Of a DNA stretch of 64,000 bases, positions 9,709 to 19,842 are shown one piece after another (positions within the stretch are counted from its first letter, which is position 1; every line of letters starts with the position of its first letter). A program made the translations under genes and the position numbers. Source of the stretch: a virus; the IMG/VR virus record IMGVR_UViG_3300024319_000003, positions 103,697 through 167,696 of that record; one strand, 5' to 3'. The notes under the pieces are model-generated. The model ran no database searches and had not been told where the DNA came from. It saw nothing but the letters and a program-made list of their open reading frames with translations.

Positions 9709-12700
9709 ATGAAACAAAGAATCTACAACGGACATCCATTAGAATTTTATGATGATTCTAATAATAAAAAAGCAGAAATTAAAGTATCTGGATCTGATCT
9801 TATCCTTAACCCAGTAGATTCTTCAGGGACTGTTATAATTGGAGAAGACGGAGCAATTAATGATATTGAAGTAGGTGCTGTAGGTACTGCAGTAGACTTT
9901 ACTTTTTTAGGTGGAGGAACAATTACGCCAAACGGTAGTACACTTGTATTAGGAGAAGTCGGAGACACTATAGATTTATCGAACGCAACTATAGGAGCAA
10001 TTACAGCATCAGCATTTGTAGGTACATTTATTGGTGACGGTACAGATATTACAAACATCCCAATGGACTTAGAATCCTATACAGGTGATGTAGGGGTAAC
10101 AGGTTCATTAGTAGTAACTGGAACCATAACCGCACAAGAATTTAATACAGAAATTGTATCAGCTAGTATTTTGTACGAATCAGGCTCAACTAAGTTTGGA
10201 GATACATTAGACGATACTCACTCTTTTACAGGTAGTCTACAAGTAAGCGGTGGACTAACCTTACCAGATGGAGTACTTTCAGATTTAGCACTAAACTTTT
10301 CATCTTCTGCTAATACAGGTATATACCTTGGCGATTACAATAGCAGCACAAAGCAGTTTAATATTGTAGTTGATGGAGGAATAAAAGGAGCATTTAATTC
10401 CGCAGGTATTACTTCAACCTCTAACTTATACACAAGCGCTGCAGGTTCGTTTAGAAACTATTCCGGTGTTTGGAAAGCAACCACAGGTCAAGCAGGAGGT
10501 GATGCACAGTTTATCTTAAATGGTAAAACCATTATGCATCTTGATGAAGCTGATGAGAGAGTAGGGATTGGGACAACATCACCAACAGTAGCACTACATG
10601 TTAGTAAATCAACAGGATTTAATATTAAAACAGAGAGAGCAATAGAAGATGGAGGAAGAAACGGACATAGTCATTTCTATACCGCAGGAGGAGCTCATAT
10701 ATTTGGACGACCTTTAATACTGGAAAGTTCATTTAGATTAGCCCCTACTACTCCTTCAAATACTACAAAGCACTATAGAATAACGAATGACTCAGAAATT
10801 CTTAAAGTAGCTTTAGAGGTAGGAGGTTCGACAACTACAAATAATATACTTACAGTATCAGGTTCAAAGGTAGGTATTGGAACAGCAACACCTGACGAAT
10901 TATTTGATATTGCAGGTACAGCTAGATTTGAAACAGGTATAGCTGAAGGAACTATATATGTTGGAAATGATATTCAACATTGGGGAGACGGAGGCACTGG
11001 AATGTTTTTTGGCACTGACACAGTAGCTCTTAAAAATAATTCAGGTGAGACAAGACTTTTTATTAAGTCTGGCGGTAACGTAGGTCTAGGAACTACTAAT
11101 CCAAATCACAAATTAGATATATACTCTAACGAAACCATTCCATTAAGAGTTCATAGACCTAGTAATGCTAACTTAAATTCCACAGGATCTTGGGGTATTG
11201 GATTTTCTACAAGAGGAGATGCAGTTAATAGTACATCAGATACTAGAGCTGGTATATTCAGTTACTATAACGGTAACTTATTCCTAGCTGCTAACAACAC
11301 TAGTATTGCTTCTGATCCTTTTACATATGCTAGGGTAACTATTCAGTCTGCAGGTAACGTAGGTATTGGAACAACTAGTCCTGCTGAAAAGTTAGAGGTA
11401 GTTGGTTATGCAAAAGCTACTACAGGTTTTAAAGCAGGTAGTTACACTTTGCTTAACGAGTCCGGAAATGAAACTTCGCTAAGTAACTCTGCTTATTACC
11501 CTATGTTCTTTAAAACAAACAACTCTACGAGGATGACAATATCCAACGCGGGTAACGTAGGTATTGGGACTACTAGCCCTAGTTCTAAGCTAGAGGTCTA
11601 TGATTCTCAAAATCCAACATCAGGAGATATTACAACTAGTAAGATCTACAGTAACGGTAACGTCGCAGCAAACGGCAATACTCGAACTGGATTAGATGTA
11701 GAAACAATCAGAGGCGGGTGGTACAACTCAGATACTACAGCTGGTAATTTTAAAGTTTCCAACGCCAATAGGATAGGAAATTCCGACCTTATAGGTGTTA
11801 AATCACTTGCTACAATTGATGTTGATAACGTTTACAGCGGAGTTGCTGCTGGTGGTTCCTTAACAGCTCTTCACGGTAAAGTAACTACAACATTCACAGC
11901 AGGTTCAGGCCCGGTTGCTAAAGGATACGGTTTAAGAATTGATGCACCAGAGGTAGCTACAAGTTCAGAAATAGCAACCTACTACGGCGCTTACATAGAC
12001 GGAGCTTCTGTATCAGGAACCTTAACCAATAAGTACGCTCTTGTAACTGAAGCTGCTGCAGGTAACGTAGGAATCGGGACCGATAGCCCTAACACAAGAC
12101 TACATCTAAGAGACGTAGACAGCCCTTATCAAATAAGATTACAAAGCACAGGAACAGAAACTTGGAATCTAGGTATAGGTAAAACAAGTTACTACGATAA
12201 CACACTATTATTCCAGTATGGAGGAGATGGTGATAAAATGGCTTTAACAAGCACTGGTAAATTAGGTGTAGGAGATCTCAATCCTACAGCGAGATTAGTG
12301 GTAGTTGATAATACTCAATTTGCCTCAGGACAAGCTTCTGTAGAGGTATTAAGATTACAAAGAAAAAATACCGGTGGGGATATAAAAGCCACAACAGAAG
12401 GACATATTTCAATGTGGGCTACTGATTCTAATACCAATACAGAATGGGGTAGGATTTCTTGGGTAAATGACAACGCAGGAGATGGTGGACTTGAAACTGA
12501 AGGTGCAATGTCTTTCTGGACTAGTAAAGAAGGAGATCTTACTAGAGCGATGTACATTGATCACGACCAGCAAGTCGGTATCGGAACAACAGCACCAGAC
12601 GCTACATTAAAAATTGTTGATGCTTCAAACTCATCAACTACATCTCTCAGTCTTAATAATAGAATCCTATTTAGAGGCGACGGGGTTATGTCATGGGGAT

Positions 12701-13227
12701 CTGCTGCAGGACATGGACAGTTAAATTGGAGTGGAAACTACGCTTTAATAACAGGACTATCTGGGAAAGGATTAAAGTTTAATGTAGGAGGCTCATCTCT
12801 TGCTTTAACTTTAGATACTAACTTAGCTGCAACATTTACAGGAAATGTAATCACACTAGGAGGTTTGACAGTTGGAGACTCAACCGCAGATACAGCTCAA
12901 ATAGGACTTAAACATCTACTAGGATACTGTGAAAATACAGATGTTGATACAGGAACTGAAGACATTAAATCTCTAGCACTATCAACATACCAAGCAGTCT
13001 TTTTTGACTATGTAATAAAGAACGGTACAAACTTAAGAGCCGGTACATTAACAGCTGCTCACGACGGAACAAATATTAAATTTAATGAAGTATCAACCGT
13101 AGATTTAGGTAACACGACAGACGTTAAGTTAAAGGTAGTGATAGATGGAAGTAATATGAAATTACAAGCTACAACATTAACAGATAACTGGACAATAAAA
13201 GCAAATATTAGAGGTATAAAAGTTTAA
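9709..13227 (+). CDS. Tail fibre protein with VGIGTxSP repeats
   Basis: A 1,172-residue fibre protein with eight recognisable V/L-G-x-G-x-x-x-P motifs, each followed by a short beta strand, the same architecture as the fibre at the start of the window. The N-terminus reads MKQRIYNGHPLEFYDDSNNK and may be the virion attachment part. A segment near 10120-10230 (TAQEFNTE, YESGSTKFGDT) matches a module in the first fibre gene, which indicates module exchange or duplication. The C-terminal 110 residues form a separate domain without repeats. No S74 peptidase motif is seen. It probably assembles as a trimeric receptor-binding fibre. The start follows the previous stop by two bases with no Shine-Dalgarno sequence. 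Confidence 0.8.
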   Translation: MKQRIYNGHPLEFYDDSNNKKAEIKVSGSDLILNPVDSSGTVIIGEDGAINDIEVGAVGTAVDFTFLGGGTITPNGSTLVLGEVGDTIDLSNATIGAITASAFVGTFIGDGTDITNIPMDLESYTGDVGVTGSLVVTGTITAQEFNTEIVSASILYESGSTKFGDTLDDTHSFTGSLQVSGGLTLPDGVLSDLALNFSSSANTGIYLGDYNSSTKQFNIVVDGGIKGAFNSAGITSTSNLYTSAAGSFRNYSGVWKATTGQAGGDAQFILNGKTIMHLDEADERVGIGTTSPTVALHVSKSTGFNIKTERAIEDGGRNGHSHFYTAGGAHIFGRPLILESSFRLAPTTPSNTTKHYRITNDSEILKVALEVGGSTTTNNILTVSGSKVGIGTATPDELFDIAGTARFETGIAEGTIYVGNDIQHWGDGGTGMFFGTDTVALKNNSGETRLFIKSGGNVGLGTTNPNHKLDIYSNETIPLRVHRPSNANLNSTGSWGIGFSTRGDAVNSTSDTRAGIFSYYNGNLFLAANNTSIASDPFTYARVTIQSAGNVGIGTTSPAEKLEVVGYAKATTGFKAGSYTLLNESGNETSLSNSAYYPMFFKTNNSTRMTISNAGNVGIGTTSPSSKLEVYDSQNPTSGDITTSKIYSNGNVAANGNTRTGLDVETIRGGWYNSDTTAGNFKVSNANRIGNSDLIGVKSLATIDVDNVYSGVAAGGSLTALHGKVTTTFTAGSGPVAKGYGLRIDAPEVATSSEIATYYGAYIDGASVSGTLTNKYALVTEAAAGNVGIGTDSPNTRLHLRDVDSPYQIRLQSTGTETWNLGIGKTSYYDNTLLFQYGGDGDKMALTSTGKLGVGDLNPTARLVVVDNTQFASGQASVEVLRLQRKNTGGDIKATTEGHISMWATDSNTNTEWGRISWVNDNAGDGGLETEGAMSFWTSKEGDLTRAMYIDHDQQVGIGTTAPDATLKIVDASNSSTTSLSLNNRILFRGDGVMSWGSAAGHGQLNWSGNYALITGLSGKGLKFNVGGSSLALTLDTNLAATFTGNVITLGGLTVGDSTADTAQIGLKHLLGYCENTDVDTGTEDIKSLALSTYQAVFFDYVIKNGTNLRAGTLTAAHDGTNIKFNEVSTVDLGNTTDVKLKVVIDGSNMKLQATTLTDNWTIKANIRGIKV

Positions 13228-13237
13228 AACATATTAA

Positions 13238-13993
13238 ATGGCGTTTTCAAGAGGACCAACAGTTATAAAAGATGGTATTGTATTCAGTATTGATCCAGCA
13301 AGTTCAAAAAGCTATCCAGGATCAACAAATGTTTATGAACTAACACGCTACGGCGGCACTACAACAGCAACATTTCCACCCTCTGGGCAACTATCAGGAG
13401 GTACAACAGTAACTGTACCTACGACAGGGTCGACAACTAAAGTATTCGGTTTCGACGGAACTAACGACAGTCTACTTTTTGCAAATAATAGCGCTACAGC
13501 ACCTCTACCTGTTAACTTTACATCTTCAGCATTCTCGATAGAATCTTGGGTAAAACTTCAACAAACAGGTTCAAATACTATAGCAGTTATAGTCACTAGA
13601 GGAAATCCATTATGTGATGGCTGTGACGGTGGATTTAACACTATGTTTACCAATAGTTCTACAATATCAGTAAGATTTGACGCAACAGGGGGAAGTAATA
13701 TAGCAAGTGTTTCTTATAACTCTTCTTCATATGATTTTAGAGATGATAAATTCCACCACATTGTAGGGTTAAGAGATGGAACAAACATTAAACTTTATCT
13801 AGACGGGGTAGAAGTAGCTACAAATAATAATGACAATAATGTAAACGTTAACATAGAAGACCATCTATACATATCAGGATGGAGTTCATATAGAGGAGAA
13901 ATGGAAGTAGGTCCAGTAAGAATATATAATAAAGCACTATCGGCTACTGAAGTAAGCATTAACTATAACGCTCAAAAACATAGATTTATATAA
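13238..13993 (+). CDS. LamG/concanavalin-like virion protein, paralogue 1
   Basis: A 251-residue member of a six-gene tandem family in this window. It keeps the start pattern GPTVIKDGIVFSIDP and then runs into a LamG/concanavalin A-like lectin fold: FDGTND, SIESWVKLQ, FHHIVGLRDG, LYLDGVEVATN and a final VGPVRIYNKALS plus the family ending K-H-R-F. Such jelly-roll domains bind glycans, so receptor recognition is the likely role. This is the shortest paralogue and lacks the middle domain found in the others. Its stop overlaps the next start. Confidence 0.75.
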   Translation: MAFSRGPTVIKDGIVFSIDPASSKSYPGSTNVYELTRYGGTTTATFPPSGQLSGGTTVTVPTTGSTTKVFGFDGTNDSLLFANNSATAPLPVNFTSSAFSIESWVKLQQTGSNTIAVIVTRGNPLCDGCDGGFNTMFTNSSTISVRFDATGGSNIASVSYNSSSYDFRDDKFHHIVGLRDGTNIKLYLDGVEVATNNNDNNVNVNIEDHLYISGWSSYRGEMEVGPVRIYNKALSATEVSINYNAQKHRFI

Positions 13994-15174
13994 TGAATAC
14001 AGGACCAAAAATAGATACAGACGCTCTACTGTTTGGGTATGATACTGGTTACCCATTAATTACTACAAGTAATGATTCATATAAATTTAACTTAGGTGAA
14101 CCAACTACCAATAAACTAAACAACAATATACTAGGTCAAGGAAACGGTGCAAGCCTTGACTCAGATGATTTTGGTACCTATATACAATTAGCAGATATAA
14201 CTTCCAGCTATTCTAGATTTCAACTACCAAGTATAACGGTTGTATCCAATGAAGTATACACCTGGTCATTTGAATTATATTCAACAGAGACGATAACACA
14301 GAGTGGAAATAAGTATTACTTTGATACAAATGAATATTCTGATCAATTCCCAACTAGTAACGATTTATCAAGAGTAGGATTTACAAACATAAGGCCATCT
14401 TCTATACCGGCAAATGAGTGGACTAAGTTTAGTTTAACAGTTACTATGAAAGCTAATTTAACTGGAGCTTATACCTATGACTTTTTTAATATGGTATATC
14501 CTCATTTTCAAAATAAAAAAATATATTATAGAAATATGCAGTTTGAAACTAAACCGCATAATACACCTTACGCAGGGCAAGGTAATACAAGGTCTGTAGA
14601 AAACTCATTAATTGATTTAAAAAGAAATACAACAATAAACATATCAGATGTATCTTTTGATACTGATGCACAAATGTTTTTTGACGGAACCGATGACCAT
14701 ATAACAATAAATAATCCCGGTATATCAAATGATAGATTTACTATTGAGATGGTACTTAAACCAGATAGTTATTCAAATAGCCCTATGTTAATTAATCCAA
14801 ACAGTACAGGAATTGATCAATATATAAGAATTTGGAGTAATGGTCAAATAGGAGGAGTTTTTGTGGCAGCAGCAGATACCACAGGAGATACATGTAAAAG
14901 CACAACTCAATTAAGTACAGCAGAATACACACACTTTGTTATATCAAAAACACAAAGTGCAATAAAGGTATACATAAACGGTGAATTAGAAACAACCGTT
15001 ACACCAACAGTATCAGCAGCACCCTGGACAGGTAATTGGGACATAGGACAAAGAGCAAATAATACATTCAACTACGATGGTGAACTTCCTATACTAAAAG
15101 TGTATAAAAACGAGATGTCAGCATCAACAGTAAAAAGTAATTTTAAAGGACTTAGGAGTAGGTTTAATATTTAG
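13993..15174 (+). CDS. LamG/concanavalin-like virion protein, paralogue 2
   Basis: A 393-residue protein starting in a TAATG overlap with paralogue 1. The N-terminus has the family signature LLFGYDTGYPLI followed by FNLGEPTTN. A middle beta-rich section (about residues 40-195) resembles a carbohydrate-binding module. The C-terminal half is LamG-like: FFDGTDDHITI, FTIEMVLKPDS, THFVISK, VYINGELETT, and ends LRSRFNI. Likely a glycan-binding tail or capsid decoration; the exact virion location cannot be deduced from sequence alone. Confidence 0.75.
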   Translation: MNTGPKIDTDALLFGYDTGYPLITTSNDSYKFNLGEPTTNKLNNNILGQGNGASLDSDDFGTYIQLADITSSYSRFQLPSITVVSNEVYTWSFELYSTETITQSGNKYYFDTNEYSDQFPTSNDLSRVGFTNIRPSSIPANEWTKFSLTVTMKANLTGAYTYDFFNMVYPHFQNKKIYYRNMQFETKPHNTPYAGQGNTRSVENSLIDLKRNTTINISDVSFDTDAQMFFDGTDDHITINNPGISNDRFTIEMVLKPDSYSNSPMLINPNSTGIDQYIRIWSNGQIGGVFVAAADTTGDTCKSTTQLSTAEYTHFVISKTQSAIKVYINGELETTVTPTVSAAPWTGNWDIGQRANNTFNYDGELPILKVYKNEMSASTVKSNFKGLRSRFNI

Positions 15175-15175
15175 A

Positions 15176-15183
15176 TATTTATA
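15176..15183 (+). promoter_or_regulatory. TATTTATA motif, candidate late promoter element
   Basis: TATTTATA lies in the short gap before paralogue 3, five bases from its ATG. The same octamer recurs before several virion genes. The short distance here would give an almost leaderless transcript, so this copy is one of the weaker candidates. Confidence 0.35.
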
Positions 15184-15187
15184 TTAA

Positions 15188-16372
15188 ATGGGAATAAATA
15201 GAGGAGCAAATATAGTTAGAGAAGGTCTTGTATACGGATATGATACAGGCTATCCCATAGTGTCGTCTAGTTTTGATTTTTATAGATTTAATTTAGGTGA
15301 ACCTACAACTAATATAGCAAACACAGATACAAAGAGAACAATAGTTGGACACAATGTAGGTGGTTACGGTCATGTAGTAGAGGTATCATCCGCACCTGAA
15401 AAAGGAGATGGGTGGAAAAAGATAAATATTACAACACATGGAACTAATTACAGAATTGCACAATTCCCATATATTACTCATGTAGCTAATACAACAAATA
15501 CATATAGTGTTGAATATGATTTTAATGAACTATCAGGATACTACTGGAAATTAGACGGTTCAACCGGTACTCTTGGAAGTAATATTAAAGATACCGGGTA
15601 TATACATTCGTTAACACATACAAGGTCAAGTAACGGGAGTCAAGCTTTATTTTTAATGAATAATAATGTGAATAGAGCATCAATAGATGATACTATATAC
15701 TTTAAAAATTATCAAATTGAAACTAACCCACATAATTCACCATTTACAGAAACTACAAGATCCTCAACAGGTTCATTAATAGATATAACAAGAACAACGG
15801 ATATAGATTTATCCAATGTAACATTTGATAATAATGCACAAATTACTTTTGATGGTTCGGATGACTTTATAGAATTAGATCTAAACTTATCTGACCTTGT
15901 AGGAACAAATCCTACAGGAATAACTTTTGAATTTGTAGCAAAAGCAGATAACCTAACAAACCCAATAGGAATTAGCGGAGATTATACAGGCCCAGCAGGA
16001 ACAGGATTTGGTATCAAAAGATCTTCTTCTAATAATAAACTAGAATTCAGAGTTTACGCTACTGGTGGTATTCCAAGATCAACAACAGATATACCTATAG
16101 ACAGGTACTTTTATGGAGTATGCATTTGGGATGGTACCGGCACTGGAGAACTTAGGATTTACTTTAACGGAATACTAGAAACAACCTCATCCACAGGTAC
16201 AACTTGGAATCATGGAAATGGTGATTTAAGAATAGGAGATATTTACGGAAGCATGGGCGCCCCTGGTGAATGGCAAGGAGAAATACCGGTATTTAGAATT
16301 TACGATAGAGCACTTTCATCATCAGAAGTAACACAGAACTTTAACACCTTAAAGGATAGATTTAATATATAA
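15188..16372 (+). CDS. LamG/concanavalin-like virion protein, paralogue 3
   Basis: A 394-residue paralogue with the family opening GLVYGYDTGYPIV and FNLGEPTTN, a middle carbohydrate-binding-like section, and a C-terminal LamG-like domain (TFDGSDDFIEL, ITFEFVAKADN, LRIYFNGILETT, IPVFRIYDRALSSSE) ending LKDRFNI. Length and layout match paralogue 2 closely, while the middle section differs in sequence, as expected if the binding surface varies. The stop overlaps the next start. Confidence 0.75.
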   Translation: MGINRGANIVREGLVYGYDTGYPIVSSSFDFYRFNLGEPTTNIANTDTKRTIVGHNVGGYGHVVEVSSAPEKGDGWKKINITTHGTNYRIAQFPYITHVANTTNTYSVEYDFNELSGYYWKLDGSTGTLGSNIKDTGYIHSLTHTRSSNGSQALFLMNNNVNRASIDDTIYFKNYQIETNPHNSPFTETTRSSTGSLIDITRTTDIDLSNVTFDNNAQITFDGSDDFIELDLNLSDLVGTNPTGITFEFVAKADNLTNPIGISGDYTGPAGTGFGIKRSSSNNKLEFRVYATGGIPRSTTDIPIDRYFYGVCIWDGTGTGELRIYFNGILETTSSTGTTWNHGNGDLRIGDIYGSMGAPGEWQGEIPVFRIYDRALSSSEVTQNFNTLKDRFNI

Positions 16373-18117
16373 TGGCAACAGGAGGAGGACCAAATAACAT
16401 ATCTAAAGGATTAGTAGCAGGATACGATACAGGGTATCCAGCATCTACTGGTTCTACTCATGAAACTAAGTATTACAAAGGACAGTTTCTACATGAAAAC
16501 GTAATACCCGATACAACAACATTATCCAGATATAACAACCCAGGTTTTTCCGGAACAAACACAAACACAGGTAGATTACATCCAATACATAAAACACCGA
16601 TTTGGAAATTAACACACATAGCTGATTCAGGAAAAGAGTCAAGATTATCAAGCGGGGAAGGATTTGGCTGTTACCATAGTTCTGTAACTCAATACGATGC
16701 AACATCGAAGTACATAGCTTCAATTTCATTTAAAGCAGATTCATCAAGCCCGGTAATTACCGGTAGTTTTAATAACGGGTACTCTAATATTGGTGGATGG
16801 AACTCACACGGTACATCAAAAACAATGGTACCTGAAGGAGATGGTTGGTATAGACTTTATACATTCTTCACCAACTCAACAACTTCATACTCAGCAGACG
16901 GCACTACCCTTTTATCGGGTAGATATGCAGGTAATACCTATACCACAATTGATCTACCCTCTGGAATAAGTACAGTAACACATTCGGTTGATACTGCTCA
17001 ATACCTTGGCGGAGACGCTAATTATAGAGGCACTTACCAATTAACCAATACAGTACAAAACGATTATGATAATGTAGGCGCATCTATTTTAGATTATGGA
17101 TTAGATGCTTCATATACAAAACCAGTATTTAACCCAGTATGGAACTTCCCAACCAGTAGTGCTAGTGATATAAACCAAACAATATACTTAAGAGTAAACA
17201 TGCCTTCAGCAGGTTCAATAAGACTTAGATCATACGTATATTCAGCTACCCCTTATTTAACGGATAGCAAATACTGGAAAATATACTTTGATTCCGCAGG
17301 AGTATCAACGGGTAAAGAAATGACTACATACTGGAGCGCACCAATGAAATCACGAATAGTCACCACAGATGCTGCAAATGGTAATAATAAAAACTATAAG
17401 TTTAAAAAATACGGAACAGGTAACAGAGGGCATACCGATTTATTAGCTAATCTACCCGATAATGCTTTCAGCTCATCTTACAATGCTATTACATACAGAG
17501 GAGCAAAAACACAGTTTGTCAGTATGGACAGTAACAGACTCCCATATTTTGACGGTACGAATGATCGTATTGAACTCAATAAAGTATATCCTCCAGAGGA
17601 TTCGATACAATTTAGTAGCGATAACAACCACATAACTTTTATTGCGTGGGTTAGGTCCGATGGTCCATCAAACGAAAGAAGAGGTATCTTCAGTTCTTAT
17701 GCTCATCCAGAATTTGATCATGGTGGGATAAACCTATACGGTACGAGCACTGGAGCAATACAAGTTCAGACAATAGATACAGCTCTTGAAAGTCGCCAAG
17801 TTTCATCATCTAACTTTAGTATATACGATGGAGACTGGAAATGTGTAGGATTCAGATTATCAACACAAGCAATAACAGTGTTCTACTTTGACAGTAATGA
17901 TGACTTAGTAACATCTTCTTTATTAGAAGACGGTACACGAACAGTTAATAGTTCCGGGTACAATGTCATGAAAGACTTGACAATAGGAGCTGAATTTGAG
18001 GGCTCAAATACATACTGGGAGGGTAGTATAGATGGAGTAAGGTATTTTGAAAAAGTAGAAAAGACAGACAAAGATTTAATTGCGTATTATAACTCAACTA
18101 AAAAAAGATTCATATAA
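16372..18117 (+). CDS. LamG/concanavalin-like virion protein, paralogue 4 (longest)
   Basis: At 581 residues this is the longest of the tandem family. It opens with GLVAGYDTGYPAS and ends STKKRFI. The middle part is expanded to roughly 350 residues and includes a segment that looks like an additional carbohydrate-binding module (residues about 60-330). The C-terminal LamG-like domain includes YFDGTNDRIELN, ITFIAWVRSDG, KCVGFRLS and WEGSIDGVRYF. The extra module suggests a different glycan target from the neighbouring paralogues. It starts in a TAATG overlap and its own stop overlaps the next gene. Confidence 0.72.
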   Translation: MATGGGPNNISKGLVAGYDTGYPASTGSTHETKYYKGQFLHENVIPDTTTLSRYNNPGFSGTNTNTGRLHPIHKTPIWKLTHIADSGKESRLSSGEGFGCYHSSVTQYDATSKYIASISFKADSSSPVITGSFNNGYSNIGGWNSHGTSKTMVPEGDGWYRLYTFFTNSTTSYSADGTTLLSGRYAGNTYTTIDLPSGISTVTHSVDTAQYLGGDANYRGTYQLTNTVQNDYDNVGASILDYGLDASYTKPVFNPVWNFPTSSASDINQTIYLRVNMPSAGSIRLRSYVYSATPYLTDSKYWKIYFDSAGVSTGKEMTTYWSAPMKSRIVTTDAANGNNKNYKFKKYGTGNRGHTDLLANLPDNAFSSSYNAITYRGAKTQFVSMDSNRLPYFDGTNDRIELNKVYPPEDSIQFSSDNNHITFIAWVRSDGPSNERRGIFSSYAHPEFDHGGINLYGTSTGAIQVQTIDTALESRQVSSSNFSIYDGDWKCVGFRLSTQAITVFYFDSNDDLVTSSLLEDGTRTVNSSGYNVMKDLTIGAEFEGSNTYWEGSIDGVRYFEKVEKTDKDLIAYYNSTKKRFI

Positions 18118-19463
18118 TGTTTATAGGTCCAAACACAAACGCAAGCAAAGTTAGCTGGGGATACGACACAGGATATCCAGTAGTTGAATCAAACTTAGAT
18201 AGTTACAGATTTAATGCTGGGGAACCAACTTATAACTATGTTTCAGATAATAATAACCCATTCGGTTCAGTATCAGATTGGACAGAACATGGATGGCCTG
18301 GAGATGTAGAATGGAGTCAAGCAGAAAATGCAATCGAGTTAACAGCAACAAATGGATGGCATAGCATATATTACGAATTAGGAAACGGTGTAATATCGGA
18401 AAATATGTACGTATCATTTGAATATAAACTTAAATCACAACAAACCTCAGGAATATGGGGATTCGTACTTAACGGAACTTCGTTAGGTAATTACAACGTA
18501 AGTTTAGGTAATTTTACATCACCATCTCTTACAGAATGGAAAACCTACACAGGATCGTTTACCGGTGTTAATAGTACAAATGGAACTAGAATATGCATAG
18601 GATTGCGAGGCACAGACAACGGAGGTCTTACAGATACAATTTATATTAGGAGACTACAGGTGGAAAAAAATACCCACCACACACCCTTTGCAGGCTTAGC
18701 TTTTGCATATCCACCTAATGGACATGGATCTAGAGTAGCATATACAGGAAGTCAAGGTAGTAACTCAGGTCAATTTCTACCGACTTCACTAAAAAACATT
18801 GTACAGCCATATACATACCCTGCTTTTTCTGGAACAGGATTCCCAACAATGGTTAGTAGTGCTGACCAGTTATTAAAGTGGAAGATAAACGTAGAAGATG
18901 TAACATTTAATTCAAATGCACAGATGGAATTTGATGGTACTGATGATAAGATGAAAGAGAGCTGGCCTGCATCATTAAATATTGATAATACAGACAAGCC
19001 AAGGACTTGGGAAGTAGTATTTAAAACAGATACACTTACTGGAGTGCATTGTATATTCGGACATAAATCAGGCGATGGTTGCTCTCACTACTGTAATGGA
19101 GGTATTCGACAAAGTAGTAATAAAGTACAGTTTGTATGGTATGATAATTCTAACTATCAATTTCTACAAGGAACAACAACACTTACAACAACATCTTATT
19201 ACCATGTAGTAGCAGTATGGGATGAATCAACATTATACCCTAGCCTTTATGTAAACGGAGAACAAGTAGGATCTTGGGGTTCTGCTTCTACTCTAAACTA
19301 TTCATCAGGTATGCAACAATACAATATAGGGTTTAACTCTAAATCAGGAGGAAAGGAATACTTTGATGGAGTTATTCCGATAGTTAAATTTTATAGTAAT
19401 AGATTAACAGAAACAGAAATAAAACAAAACTTTAAAGGAATTAAAAAAAGATTTAATATTTGA
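18117..19463 (+). CDS. LamG/concanavalin-like virion protein, paralogue 5
   Basis: A 448-residue paralogue: VSWGYDTGYPVV, FNAGEPTYN, a middle section resembling a carbohydrate-binding module (residues about 45-200), then a LamG-like C-terminal domain with EFDGTDDKMKE, TWEVVFKTDT, YYHVVAVWDES, LYVNGEQVGSW and IPIVKFYSNRLTE, ending IKKRFNI. It starts in an overlap with paralogue 4. A TATTTATA motif follows its stop, so this may be the end of a transcription sub-unit. Confidence 0.75.
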   Translation: MFIGPNTNASKVSWGYDTGYPVVESNLDSYRFNAGEPTYNYVSDNNNPFGSVSDWTEHGWPGDVEWSQAENAIELTATNGWHSIYYELGNGVISENMYVSFEYKLKSQQTSGIWGFVLNGTSLGNYNVSLGNFTSPSLTEWKTYTGSFTGVNSTNGTRICIGLRGTDNGGLTDTIYIRRLQVEKNTHHTPFAGLAFAYPPNGHGSRVAYTGSQGSNSGQFLPTSLKNIVQPYTYPAFSGTGFPTMVSSADQLLKWKINVEDVTFNSNAQMEFDGTDDKMKESWPASLNIDNTDKPRTWEVVFKTDTLTGVHCIFGHKSGDGCSHYCNGGIRQSSNKVQFVWYDNSNYQFLQGTTTLTTTSYYHVVAVWDESTLYPSLYVNGEQVGSWGSASTLNYSSGMQQYNIGFNSKSGGKEYFDGVIPIVKFYSNRLTETEIKQNFKGIKKRFNI

Positions 19464-19471
19464 TATTTATA
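19464..19471 (+). promoter_or_regulatory. TATTTATA motif, candidate late promoter element
   Basis: The octamer TATTTATA sits 17 bases before the ATG at 19489. This spacing matches the copies before the tube, tape measure and 36260 genes, which supports a shared late-promoter role. There is no experimental evidence. Confidence 0.5.
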
Positions 19472-19488
19472 ATTAAAACATAATAACA

Positions 19489-19833
19489 ATGAGTAGATTT
19501 CCAAACAGACGCTGGTTAGTAGTACCAGCAACAGACGTAGAAACTATAGATTTTAATCAGGTTTTAGAACATTCAGCGGAAGGTCTAAGATACTCTATAG
19601 ATAACACAAAAACCTTCGTAAAGTACGAAGTTAATGAAATAACCGCATCATACTCAACAATAGGTATGGATGCTGAAACAGGAGAAGAAATTTCAATTTT
19701 ACACGAAGCAGGTGTATATGGTAGACCGTCTTTTTATTTAGATAGTTACTCTGAATATACACATAGTGAAATACTAGCTTTACTAGCAACAGATGAATGG
19801 ACTGATCAAGATGTATTAGATTCACCATCATAA
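19489..19833 (+). CDS. Small protein within the LamG array, unknown
   Basis: A 114-residue protein that does not belong to the LamG family around it. It opens MSRFPNRRWLVVPATDVETI and contains FNQVLEHSAEGLRYSIDNTKTF... with an acidic C-terminus. No membrane segment or catalytic motif is evident. Short proteins beside fibre genes are often assembly chaperones or small structural partners; that role is inferred from context only. It is preceded by a candidate late promoter element. Confidence 0.65.
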   Translation: MSRFPNRRWLVVPATDVETIDFNQVLEHSAEGLRYSIDNTKTFVKYEVNEITASYSTIGMDAETGEEISILHEAGVYGRPSFYLDSYSEYTHSEILALLATDEWTDQDVLDSPS

Positions 19834-19842
19834 ACTTAGTAT

